A DNA stretch of 34,550 nucleotides, taken from positions 1 through 34,550 of the forward strand of contig JADKBW010000021.1 in NCBI GenBank assembly GCA_016714905.1, given 5' to 3'. The notes below the pieces were generated by a model. The model made no database searches and had not been told where the DNA came from. It saw nothing but the letters and a program-made list of their open reading frames with translations. Position numbers and translations under genes: made by a program. Positions 17,946 to 26,993 of this stretch are shown here, in pieces. Source of the DNA: Flavobacterium sp. Lineage in GTDB: Bacteria; Bacteroidota; Bacteroidia; Flavobacteriales; Flavobacteriaceae. Every line of letters starts with the position of its first letter. The first letter of the stretch is position 1.

Positions 17946-17956
17946 ATTTGGGAGAA

Positions 17957-18890
17957 TTACTGCTTGATGATTTTTTTCCGTTTGCAAAATCTGATTCTCT
18001 TTATTGGTGATTTTTACAAAATATAGGCCGCATCTAAACTACTAGAATAAATGTTTTGCATTTTCGTTTGTTAGTAATTGTTCTGGAAGTACTGTTTTTC
18101 CTAGAACATCATAAACGGTTGCGAAAATTTCGCTATTAAAATTATTATTGTACTGAATTGCAAAGTCTCAGTTGTGGATTTGGATAAACAGTGAAAATGG
18201 GACTTGAAACTGAATTAATGCTTAAATTAGTGACATCTTTCCAAAAGTAAACAAATTGATTTTCGAAATTGCCACTAATAATAATTTGAAATGGATTACT
18301 TCTAAACCAAATATAACCTGTACCACCTTCTCCAAATATATTTTTTAATTGTACCACTTTTTGTCTAATTACGTTGTCGAATGTACCAAAAGGAGTAATT
18401 AAGGTTCCGTAAGCATCATAGGTTTCTAATTTGTGTAGTTGGTATTGCATCTGGAAATTTGATAAAGAAGTATCACTAATTTCACTATTAAATGTATAGG
18501 GAAATTGAACTATTAAACTAGTATCAACATATTGACCTACTGTAGCGCCATCCACAAAACCTAGATATTCATAAGTAACTGGATTCAAATTATATGCATA
18601 ATAAGAAATCAATCCGTTATCATTCTGTTTTTCACAATAATTTGCTGAAGGAAAAGATTCATAAAGGCATAGATGTTATTGGAATTACAGTATAAGAAAA
18701 ATTTCTTTCCTCAAAAGTAATCTCCGAATAATCCCAAATTTGGTTGGCTCGGGGGAACCGTTAGTAAATCCGACAGTACTTGCTCTGTTACCAATTCTTG
18801 TATATTCTATGGAAAGTTTGCATCAGTTATGATGGGCTGTGCGTGCGTTGTTGCTACAAAAAATAAAATCAACAAAATATTTTTTCTCAT
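17957..18890 (-). pseudogene. T9SS type A sorting-domain protein, array copy C, multiply frameshifted
   Basis: Homologous to copy A through most of its length: signal peptide MRKNILLILFFVATTHA-QPII, then NQIWDYSEITF, VQFPYTFNSEISDT, ETYDAYGTLITPFGTFDNVI and FRSNPFQIIISGNF. Its C-terminal sorting region (TVYDVLGKTVLPEQLL, KENQILQTEK) is nearly identical to copy B instead. The frame is broken at least six times: after NFP, near GSP, near SMP, after VYPNP, at the NEM position and in the final lysine run. Only 18145-18612 (155 codons) is open. The density is far above the rest of the window, so true decay is likely, with sequencing error a possible contributor. Confidence 0.7.
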
Positions 18891-19208
18891 CTGACGCTTT
18901 TTTTGAATTATAATTTAAACGAATGTAAATCTAAATATTAATTTTTAGCAAACAAGCAGCAATCAGAATCAATTGCCCTAGCCCTGATGGCAGCGGTTAC
19001 CCTTTTGCGGCGGCTTTTACTTCGCCAGTTCGCTCCACTCGGGTGGCGCAAAAGATTACCTCACAAGGTCAATGTTTTAAAAAGTGTTCGGTCAATTCGC
19101 ATCGCTCGAGTTTAGTGAACAGCAGGATTAAGCTCCCAAAAAAATATAAAATACATCTAAAAAAATTGTAAGTTTGTCGCATTCGATTTTGAAACGAAAA
19201 TCTACTTT
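18891..19208. other. Intergenic region with palindromic repeat copy 4
   Basis: The stretch separates the T9SS array from DUF3822. Bases 18973-19136 are a long, rearranged copy of the palindromic repeat in reverse orientation: GCCCTAGCCCTGATGGCAGC at one end and AGCAGGATTAAGCTCC at the other, with extra GC-richer sequence between. The rest is AT-rich, with the DUF3822 promoter at its right end. No ORF is credible. Confidence 0.75.
19169..19176 (+). promoter_or_regulatory. -7 element for the DUF3822-rsmD operon
   Basis: TAAGTTTG matches TAnnTTTG and lies 32 nt before the DUF3822 ATG. The -33 region has no clear TTG. Confidence 0.5.
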
Positions 19209-20030
19209 ATGTTAGTCAATGCTGCCAACATCACGGAAAAGAAATACCAAAAACTGACGATTCAAGTGTCTTTGACTGGGATGTCGCTTTGTACTTCTGA
19301 CACGTTGAACCATAAAGTTTTAGCATTAGAAAGCATCGATTTTGACACGGCGAATACCAATTTTAAAATTGAAGATACGATTACAGAACTGCTCACAAAC
19401 AATCCTTTTTTTAAAGAGCGTTATGATGAAGTTGCGGTTTTGTATGACAATCACTTATCGACCTTTGTTCCGGAACCACTTTTTGATGAAAGCTACCTCG
19501 GCAGTTATTTGCAATACAATACCAAAGTCTACGAAACTGATTTTTTTGATTTTGATACGTTGACGATCGCGCCGATTCACAACGTATTTGTTCCTTATGT
19601 GAACATCAACAATATCTTTATTGATCATTTCGGAACCTTTACTTACAAACATGTTTCGACAGTTTTAGTTTCACGTTTACTAGAACGCTCCAAGAACATT
19701 GATGATAAAAAGATGTTTGTGCATATGGCAACAAACCATTTTGAAATCGTGGTCGTGCAAAATCAACACTTATTGCTTTATAATACTTTCGAATATAAAA
19801 CACCCGAAGATTTGATTTATTATCTGCTTTTTACCGCAGAACAACTGAATCTCAATCCAGAGGTTTTTAAACTAGAATTTCTAGGAAACATCGCTGAAGA
19901 AGATGCTTATTTTAAGATTGCGTATAAGTACATTAGAAATGTTAGCTTGTTAGACGTCAAAGATTTACAAGAAAATAACTCGCTTGCTACTTCAGAAAAT
20001 TTAAAGCATTTTATCCTCTTGCAATCGTGA
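19209..20030 (+). CDS. DUF3822 family protein
   Basis: A 273-residue conserved Bacteroidota protein that I recognise as DUF3822 from its motifs (LTIQVSLTGMSLC, EVAVLYDNHLSTFVPEPLFD, FVHMATNHFEIVVV, YNTFEYKTPEDLIYYLLF) and from its usual place before rsmD. The fold is probably of the actin/hexokinase-like ATPase type seen in pilus-assembly-like proteins, but this is not demonstrable here. Its stop overlaps the rsmD start by 4 bp, implying translational coupling. Function unknown. Confidence 0.82.
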   Translation: MLVNAANITEKKYQKLTIQVSLTGMSLCTSDTLNHKVLALESIDFDTANTNFKIEDTITELLTNNPFFKERYDEVAVLYDNHLSTFVPEPLFDESYLGSYLQYNTKVYETDFFDFDTLTIAPIHNVFVPYVNINNIFIDHFGTFTYKHVSTVLVSRLLERSKNIDDKKMFVHMATNHFEIVVVQNQHLLLYNTFEYKTPEDLIYYLLFTAEQLNLNPEVFKLEFLGNIAEEDAYFKIAYKYIRNVSLLDVKDLQENNSLATSENLKHFILLQS

Positions 20031-20596
20031 GAATTATTTCTGGTAAATTCAAAGGAAGACGTATTTCTCCTCCCAAAAACCTTCCCGTTCGTCCAACAAC
20101 CGACATGAGCAAAGAGGCGTTGTTTAACGTTTTGAATAATCATTTTCATTTTGAAGATTTAAAAGTCCTCGACCTATTTTCTGGAACAGGAAATATTAGC
20201 TACGAGTTTGCGTCACGCGGTAGCAAGAACATTACGAGTGTAGATGGTGACTTCGGTTGCGTGAAGTTTATCAAACAAACCGCAGTTGAATTCGACTTTA
20301 ATATCGCAGCCATCAAAAGCGATGTGATGCAATATATCAAACGTTGCCACTCCAAATACGACATTGTTTTTGCAGATCCGCCGTATGCTTTAGATCAGAA
20401 ATCTTTTGATGCCATTGTGATCGCTGTTTTCGAAAGCGAATTATTAGAATCGGAAGGCATGATGATTATTGAACATTCTAAATACACCAAACTCGACCAC
20501 TTGATTCACTTCTCGTTTAAGAAGAGTTATGGCGGTTCTATTTTTAGTTTTTTTGAGATGAATACTGACGAAAGCGACGAAATAGCAGAACTGTAA
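20027..20596 (+). CDS. rsmD: 16S rRNA (guanine966-N2)-methyltransferase
   Basis: Methylates G966 (E. coli numbering) of 16S rRNA in the 30S subunit. The 189-residue protein starts RIISGKFKGRRI, shows the SAM-binding motif LDLFSGTGN (48-56) and the amino-methyltransferase catalytic motif DPPY (117-120), and has the family's RPTTDMSKEALFNVL. The start is GTG at 20027, which overlaps the DUF3822 stop as GTGA. Family length is about 180-190, so it is complete. Confidence 0.92.
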   Translation: MRIISGKFKGRRISPPKNLPVRPTTDMSKEALFNVLNNHFHFEDLKVLDLFSGTGNISYEFASRGSKNITSVDGDFGCVKFIKQTAVEFDFNIAAIKSDVMQYIKRCHSKYDIVFADPPYALDQKSFDAIVIAVFESELLESEGMMIIEHSKYTKLDHLIHFSFKKSYGGSIFSFFEMNTDESDEIAEL

Positions 20597-20889
20597 GACT
20601 TTAGAAATTACTCCTATTGAAATCTGTTGCCCTAGCCCTGATAATTTAGCTTCGCTCAATTCGGCTGCGCCTCGGGTGATATTAAGAGGAGGAAGCCCAG
20701 TGGGCTTCAGGTATAAGGCTAAGAGTTGAATGGAGCTAATAACTTAAAATATTACGAACTGCCCTAGCCCTGATAGTAGCGGAAAAGCCAGCAGCAGCGA
20801 GGGACTTGCAGCGGATAGCAGGTTCCCGGCTCCTGAAAACCTTAGAACCTTTGCATCTTTTCAACTTAGAACCTAAAAAAGGAAAAAAA
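20597..20889. other. Intergenic region with palindromic repeat copies 5 (fragment) and 6, and a hairpin
   Basis: GCCCTAGCCCTGAT occurs twice. At 20632-20645 it is a truncated end; at 20761-20834 it begins a fuller reverse copy that ends AGCAGGTTCCCGGCTCC. Between them GAAGCCC-AGT-GGGCTTC (20692-20708) is a perfect 7-bp hairpin without a T-run. The right end (20870-20889) is an A-rich tract that reads as the poly-U tail of rnpB on the minus strand. No gene is seen. Confidence 0.75.
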
Positions 20890-21183
20890 GCAGACCTATA
20901 AGCCGGATTCTGTACCCACAAAGTGAGTCCTTATCATTTATCTAGACCAACAATTACTCATTGGTTCGAGCTTCCTACCCTTCGACAACGGGCGAGAAAC
21001 CCTTAAATGCCGATATACTTGGAATTTCACCGCATAGAGTTTACCTGGTTTCACTACAGCCGAACTGTACCTGCTTTCTGTTGCACTGGTCCTCGCCTCT
21101 CGACGGACGGGCGTTACCCGCTATGCTTCTCTATGGTGTCCGGACTTTCCTCCCTTCTTACGAACGGCGATAAGGCGGTCTGC
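20890..21183 (-). ncRNA. rnpB: RNase P RNA (bacterial type A)
   Basis: The catalytic RNA that cuts tRNA 5' leaders. Reading the minus strand, the 5' end GCAGACC (21183-21177) pairs with GGTCTGC at the 3' end (20896-20890) as helix P1. The universally conserved segment GAGGAAAGTCCGGAC follows near the 5' end, and ACAGAATCCGGCTTAT, the 3' conserved P4 strand, precedes P1. The length is about 294 nt. It is preceded by an exact TAnnTTTG element and followed by a U-rich tail. Several open frames crossing it on the plus strand are spurious. Confidence 0.95.
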
Positions 21184-21187
21184 GGCG

Positions 21188-21195
21188 CAAAAGTA
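21188..21195 (-). promoter_or_regulatory. -7 element of rnpB
   Basis: TACTTTTG (minus strand) matches TAnnTTTG and lies 5 nt before the P1 helix start at 21183, fitting the expected transcription start exactly. Confidence 0.65.
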
Positions 21196-21196
21196 A

Positions 21197-21245
21197 GGAA
21201 TTACGAATTAGTAATTGGGAATTACGAATTAGGAATTACGAATTA
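21197..21245. repeat. Short tandem repeat GGAATTACGAATTA
   Basis: Three exact copies of the 14-mer at 21197-21210, 21218-21231 and 21232-21245, with a GTAATTG interruption after the first. The unit is itself near-palindromic (AATTACGAATT). It occupies the -10 to -60 region upstream of rnpB. Confidence 0.85.
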
Positions 21246-21262
21246 AGATTTTCAATTCGATT

Positions 21263-21344
21263 AGGAGCTCTTTCCCGCTTTCGTTGCAATCTTTTGTTGC
21301 GAACACCGCAACAAAAGGATTTTCCCTACAATCGGGGCTAGGGC
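21263..21344 (+). repeat. Dispersed palindromic repeat, copy 7
   Basis: AGGAGCTCTTTCCCGCTTTC to ATCGGGGCTAGGGC. The central hairpin CTTTTGTTGCG / CGCAACAAAAG is a perfect 11-bp stem with a 5-nt loop. Stem bases differ from copies 1 and 2 but pairing is kept. Confidence 0.82.
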
Positions 21345-21436
21345 AATTGATTGGAAGATTTCGAGACTGTAGGACTTTGAGACTGTAGATTCTTGGAAAC
21401 TTCCCAAAACCAAGAATATCCAAATCAATAAAAACT

Positions 21437-21444
21437 TATATTTG
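21437..21444 (+). promoter_or_regulatory. -7 element of dnaX
   Basis: TATATTTG matches TAnnTTTG, 17 nt before the dnaX ATG. The -33 region has no clear TTG. Confidence 0.5.
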
Positions 21445-21461
21445 TTCACCAATAAAAAAAC

Positions 21462-23189
21462 ATGGAACAATTTGTCGTATCGGCGCGTAAATACCGTCCG
21501 CAAACATTCAAGGATGTTGTCGGACAACAAGCCATTACGAACACTTTGCTCAATGCCATCGAAACCAATCATTTGGCTTCGGCGCTTTTGTTTACTGGTC
21601 CACGTGGTGTCGGAAAAACGACGTGCGCTCGAATTCTAGCACGCAAAATCAATCAACCCGGTTATGACGATCCGAATGAGGATTTTGCTTTTAATGTGTT
21701 TGAACTCGACGCCGCTTCGAACAATTCCGTAGACGACATTCGAAACTTGATTGATCAAGTTCGGATTCCACCGCAAACCGGACAATACAAAGTATACATT
21801 ATTGACGAGGTGCATATGCTGTCCTCTGCGGCGTTCAATGCTTTTCTTAAAACATTAGAAGAACCGCCGAAGCACGCCATTTTTATTTTAGCGACTACCG
21901 AAAAACACAAAATTATTCCAACGATTTTATCGCGTTGTCAAATCTTCGATTTCAAGAGAATCACCGTCAAAGATGCCAAAGAACATTTGGCTGAAGTGGC
22001 GCAAAGTCAAGGGGTTTCGTTTGAAGATGACGCCTTACATATTATTGCGCAAAAAGCCGACGGTGCGATGCGCGATGCACTTTCTATTTTTGATCGCGTT
22101 GTTTCCTATTGTGGAAGTAACTTGACCAGACAAGCCGTGACCGAGAATCTGAACGTTTTAGACTATGAAACGTACATCAACGTGACCGATTTGATTTTGG
22201 AGAATAGGATTCCAGATTTGTTGATGGCTTACAATGATATTCTTGCAAAAGGTTTTGATGGCCATCATTTTATTGCTGGTTTGGCTTCGCATTTTAGAGA
22301 TTTGTTGGTAAGTAAAACGCCGGCAACCTTGTCGTTGTTAGAAATGGGCGAGCAAGCGCAACAGCTTTACGCAAGACAATCTCAAAAAGCATCACAGGAT
22401 TTCTTGTTGAAAGGAATTGATTTGGCGAATGATTCTGATTTAAAATTTAAAACTTCTCAAAACCAGCGCTTGTTGGTTGAACTTTGCTTGATGCAATTGG
22501 CCTCCATCACTTTTGATGGAGAAAAAAAAAAGTTGACGGATTCATAATTCCACCTAAATTTTTCTACGGACGCGTTTTAGAATTGGCAGTTGAGTCTCCA
22601 GAAATTATTGAAATTGTCACTGAAATTCTGCCAGAAATTGAGGATTCTGTTACAATAAGATTCCAAAAGATTCCACTATTGTCAACTTCAGCACCGTCGA
22701 ACGGCAACTTTAAGGAAAACAATTCCGAAGAAAAGAAAGTTTCTGCGTTTTCTCTCGCTAGTATTCGCGCCAAAAAAGAATTACTAGAATCTAATAAAGC
22801 CAATATAAAAGAAGTTGTTCAATTGCCAACGGAAGCGTTTAATGAAACTGATATGCTTTTGCATTGGACAAAATATGCGGAGAAATTAGGTGAAAAAGGT
22901 TCTAGAATTATGGAATCTTTATTATTGATGAACGACCCAACTTTAGATGGGACAAATATCACCATCGAACTTCCCAACACGGGAGCAAAAATCGATTTTG
23001 AAGCTGAAAAGTTCGCTGTTAGGTTACTTAAAAGGGCATTTGCATAATCATGATATCACAATCGAGGTTGTTGTGAATGAAAGCGTAGAGAACAAGTTTG
23101 CATTCACTGCTCAAGATAAGTACAATCGTTTGAAAGAATTGAATCCCAATTTAGAATTGTTACGAAAAACTTTCGATTTGGATTTGTAA
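21462..23189 (+). CDS. dnaX: DNA polymerase III subunit gamma/tau, with two frame breaks
   Basis: The clamp-loader ATPase. The AAA+ core has Walker A GPRGVGKT (46-53), ELDAASNNSVDDIRNLIDQV, Walker B IIDEVHML, sensor 1 ILATTEKHKIIP and the arginine finger in TILSRCQIFDF. The cysteine zinc module seen in E. coli DnaX is not present. The core frame ends at codon 361 after an A10 run (22522-22531) that contains A AAA AAG in frame. The -1 frame continues with DGFIIPPKFFYGR and the tau-like C-terminal region. A second break near 23014-23020 switches to LGYLKGHLHNHDITIEVVVN and the end KTFDLDL. Repaired, it is about 576 residues. The first break could be a base-call deletion or programmed slippage; the second is probably an error. 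Confidence 0.9.
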
Positions 23190-23231
23190 ATTAAAATCTA
23201 ATGTATCCAAGTCATATTTTGTAGACTTGAT

Positions 23232-24119
23232 TTAAATGCTATCGTAATACATCGCTTTGATAATTCCGTCAGACAATCCAATCTTTGGCACATAGATGTG
23301 CTTGGCACCAGACCATTTCATAGCAAAAAGATAAATTTTGGTCGCTAATACGATGACATCAGCACGATCCGGATTCAAATCAATTCTGAAACGCGTTGTT
23401 CGTACGTCAATGAATTTAAGTAATTGAATCGTTTGTTTACATAGGAGTACGACAAAGGCTTGTCTTGTTGCTTGCCAGACATTTTGAATAACTTATTGAT
23501 ATTTCCACCAGATCCAATTAATGTCACAGATTCAAAATCGATCGTGTGATACTTTATCCAGCTTTCTATTTCGTGCCAAACTACCTCATTAACCATTTCA
23601 TTTAAGAGTCGAACCGTTCCAATCTTAAAGGATTTTGAAGCAATCACAGTATTGTTAGAAAACAAGGAAAATTCTGTACTTCCACCGCCCACATCCACAT
23701 ACAAGTACGTGTTTCCTTTTTCTAATAAGTGCCCCAAATCAGCAGAAACAATCATTGCCGCTTCGGTTTTCCCGTCGATTAATTCAATGTCAACATCTGC
23801 TCTTTCTTTAATAATTTTAATAACTTCAGCGCTATTGGTGGCCTCACGCATGGCAGAAGTGGCAAGTGCTTTATATTTTTCAACATGATGCACTTTCATT
23901 AGAAGTTTAAACGCATTCATCGCATCTACCATTCTTTCAATATTTTCATCGGAGATGTCACCTACCGTAAATGAATCTTGGCCTAATCGAATGGGTAGAC
24001 GAACCAAAGCACTTTTGGTAAAGTGAGTCGGCTTGCCCTTTTCTTCAATAATATTAGAAACAAGCAAACGCATTGCATTAGACCCAATATCAATCGCAGC
24101 GTATTTTTATGGTAATCAT
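23232..24119 (-). CDS. ppx: Ppx/GppA family exopolyphosphatase, frameshifted at both ends
   Basis: Hydrolyses terminal phosphates from polyphosphate (or pppGpp). The intact middle has the ASKHA-fold phosphate-binding motifs YVDVGGGSTEFSLF and LIGSGGNINKLF, with KALATSAMREATNS. The N-terminus YAAIDIGSNAMRLL is present in DNA, but the A5 run (plus-strand T5 at 24104-24108) puts it out of frame with the likely ATG at 24119. One missing base near 23381-23384 cuts off the C-terminal tail DLNPDRADVIVLATKIYLF and KWSGAKHIYVPKIGLSDGII, which ends at 23232. Restored, it is about 296 residues. Its start overlaps the ppk 3' end, a typical operon arrangement. Confidence 0.85.
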
Positions 24120-26267
24120 TTATTTGTATTGAATTGCTAGTTAGATTTGGATTTACGATTACGGGTTCTTCTGAGGAAATTGCATAACGATTTTTATAAT
24201 AGTTATACGTTTCTAATTGCGCTCTAAATACAGGATCGTTGCCACGAACACGGTATTTATTATCTAGCTTATCCGAATGATAACGTGCTTTCACATTTCC
24301 TTTCCAGCCTGTATTGAAAGCGTCGATCAGTTCTTTTTTAATATTGGTGTCGTAGATGGGACAAGTTACTTCTACACGAGCATCGATATTTCTAGTCATA
24401 AAGTCTGCAGATGAAATAAATACATCTGGATCGCCATTATTAGCGAAGATAAACACACGTGCATGTTCAAGGTAATTGTCAACGATACTGATGGCTTCGA
24501 TGTTTTCGCTCATTCCTTTCACACCAGGAATCAAGGAACAAATACCTCGCACTAGCAGTTGAATCTTCACTCCTGCTCTACTTGCTTCATATAGTTTATC
24601 GATCATATCAAAATCAGATAGACTATTCATTTTAAGTTTGATGTACGCTTCATTGCCTATAATAGCATTGTTAATTTCGCGATCTATTAATCTATAAAAC
24701 CGGGAACGCGTGTAATGCGGAGAAACGATTAGATGTTTATATCGATAGACTCTAAAATTAACATCAAAGAAATCAAAAACTTTGTTGATGTCTTTGAGAA
24801 TTTGATCGTGACAGGTAAATAAGGTCACATCTGTATAAATTTTCGCGGTCGATTCATTAAAATTTCCTGTAGAAACCAAACCATAACGCTTTAATTTACC
24901 GTCATGAACGCGCTCGATTACACAAATTTTACTGTGAACTTTTAGACCTTTGATTCCGAAAATCAAATTGATTCCTTCGGTTTGCATTTGTTCTGCATAG
25001 TAGATGTTGCTCGCGTCGTCAAATCGCGGTTGCAATTCTATTTGAACCGTTACTTTTTTCCGTTTTTGGCCGCATTAATCAATGAACTAATAATCTGAGA
25101 ATTCTTAGCCAAGCGGTAAAGTGTAATTTTGATTGTGGTAACTTTTGGATCTAGTGCTGCTTCACGAAGAAACTTGATCACATAGGAAAAGGATTGATAA
25201 GGTGCATTGATGAGATAATCTTTCTTGCTGATTTTCTCTAAAATACTTCCTTCTAAACTCAAATCACAAACCGGCAGTGGCTCGTTGGTTTTGTATAACA
25301 AATCGTATCTTCCCAAATTAGGAAAACTCATATAATCCCTTCTATTGTGGTATCTCCCGCCAGGTATGATACTATCCGTTTCATGGATATTCATTTTTGT
25401 AATAAAGAACTTCAGTGTGTCTTTGCTAATTTCTTTATCGTAAACGAATCGAACTGGCTCTCCAATTCTGCGATCTTTGACACTGGTAGCAATCTTTTCC
25501 ATCATGCTTTTGCTCATATCACTGTCAATTTCAAGCTGCGCATCTCTGGTAATTTTGATCATGTTTGCAGAAATACTCTCATAATCAAAAATGCTAAAAA
25601 TACTATGCAAATTATGTCGAATGACATCATCTAATAGCATGATATAACTCTTTCCATCCTTGGGTGGAAGCACTACAAAGCGGTTGATTGTTTTTGGGAT
25701 TTCAATAACAGCGTATGTCACTTCCTGTTTGGGTTTGACCAAGTTAAGAATGGATCGTTTGGACTGTGTAGGTTTCATCACTAATTTTACAGCTAAATAG
25801 CCCGAAGTGTCTTTTAGTAACGGAAACTCCGCCAAATCATTTAATATAATCGTCACCAAGGCAGGACTGACTGTTTGTATAAAAAAGTCCTTAATAAAAG
25901 ACTCATGTTCCTCTAATATCTGATTTTCATTGATAATAAAAATATTCTCAGATTCAAGTTTCTTTTGAATAACATGAAGAATTCTCAAACTTTCGGCTTG
26001 TTGTTGAATAACAATTTGAGTGATTTCTTGCAGTAATTGCTGCGAACTTATACCACCGAGCACTTTTTCACCTGAAATTCCAGACATACTTAATCGTCGA
26101 ATGGCGGCAAAACGCACTCTGAAAAATTCATCTAGATTATTGGAAAAAATACCTACAAAACGAAGTCTATCTAATAAAGGCACTGTGTCATCGCCCGCTT
26201 CTTGTAAAACTCTAGCATTAAATGCCAACCAACTTTTCTCTCTATCAATATAGGTATTCTGCGACAT
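24090..26267 (-). CDS. ppk: Polyphosphate kinase 1, interrupted by a one-base deletion
   Basis: Reversibly polymerises ATP gamma-phosphate into polyphosphate. The N-terminal part (25050-26267) begins with the PPK1 N domain: DREKSWLAFNARVLQEAGDD and IFSNNLDEFFRVR. The C-terminal part carries the two phospholipase-D-like motifs with the active-site histidines GLKVHSKICVIER and YLEHARVFIF. The parts meet at GGAAAAAAGTA (plus-strand T6 at 25054-25059); one more A gives NGKKVTVQIELQPRFDD. The likely C-terminus is just after INDYHK, ending at a TGA at 24090-24092 if the A-run shared with the ppx start is also corrected; as read the frame runs on to 23983. The gene starts 4 bp after sixA ends. Confidence 0.9.
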
Positions 26268-26271
26268 GTAA

Positions 26272-26756
26272 CTAATTTAAATCTTTTGGGAAAATTACTT
26301 TTAATGTTTTACCGTTTTGTATGGATTGCCAATCTTCTGTATCAAATTGCAAAGAAACAAAACCAGAAGTGGATACATTGTCGATAAAAATGCTTCCAAA
26401 TTTATTAACAAAATTTGTAATTGCCTCGTTATGTCCAAAAAGAATAACATTATTATAAGAATTTGGAAATAATTTGATGATGCTTTCTAATTTCCGTTCA
26501 TCAAATGTATATAACGCTTCAGAGAATATGATATTCTCGATAGGATATGAAAAATTTTGAGCAAAAATAATGGCTGTTTCCTTCGCTCTTTTGCTGCACT
26601 TGATAGCACTTGATATTGTTTCGGTAAAAAAGACAAACAACTGTTAGCAACATCATGAGCGTCCTTTATCCCACGTTGCATTAAGGGACGATCAAAATCT
26701 TGTAGCGGTGCGTCCCAACTTGATTTAGCGTGTCTAATAAGTATTAAGTTTTTCAT
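26272..26756 (-). CDS. sixA: SixA-like phosphohistidine phosphatase, interrupted by a one-base deletion
   Basis: A histidine phosphatase of the RHG superfamily of about 161 residues. The phospho-accepting histidine is H9 in LILIRHAKSSWD, followed by DFDRPLMQRG; the second catalytic histidine is in LFGHNEAITNF. The frame breaks in the middle: adding one A to AAAA (plus-strand T4 at 26589-26592) joins VLSSAAK to RAKETAIIFAQNF. SixA-type enzymes dephosphorylate phosphohistidine on signalling or PTS proteins. PPK1 works through a phosphohistidine intermediate, but no direct link is claimed. First gene of a sixA-ppk-ppx operon. Confidence 0.85.
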
Positions 26757-26943
26757 GACCTAGAGTTTAAAGGTACAATGTACTGATATAAATTATCATA
26801 ACGAGTATCAATTCCAATTAATTCCGATTTGAATTTCAAAAAAAACAATCTATTTTATTTGATTTTTTTGTAATACAATTCTTTATTATATACAACAATA
26901 ATGCATTTCATCGATGTTTTATGTTTTTAATCGTCTTTTTGTT

Positions 26944-26973
26944 TTGTTGAAAGCTATAGAAGGAATAGATTTG
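26944..26973 (+). promoter_or_regulatory. Bacteroidota-type promoter of the first large T9SS protein
   Basis: TTG (26944-26946), 19-nt spacer, TAGATTTG (26966-26973). It gives a leader of about 15 nt before the GTG start at 26994 and is one of the best promoter matches in the window. Confidence 0.6.
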
Positions 26974-26993
26974 AATGTCAAAATAAAACAAAA

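Noticed and set aside
17743..17967. A 74-codon plus-strand ORF
   Set aside because: It consists of a repeat end, the duplicated helicase start read antisense and the CGCAAAG repeat; no protein character.
20961..21246. Two overlapping plus-strand ORFs of 70 and 79 codons
   Set aside because: They lie across the RNase P RNA gene on the other strand; conserved RNase P segments explain the sequence.
21510..21720. Missing cysteine zinc module in DnaX as a novelty
   Set aside because: From what I know of flavobacterial DnaX, absence of this module is usual in the group, so it is a lineage trait and not a finding.
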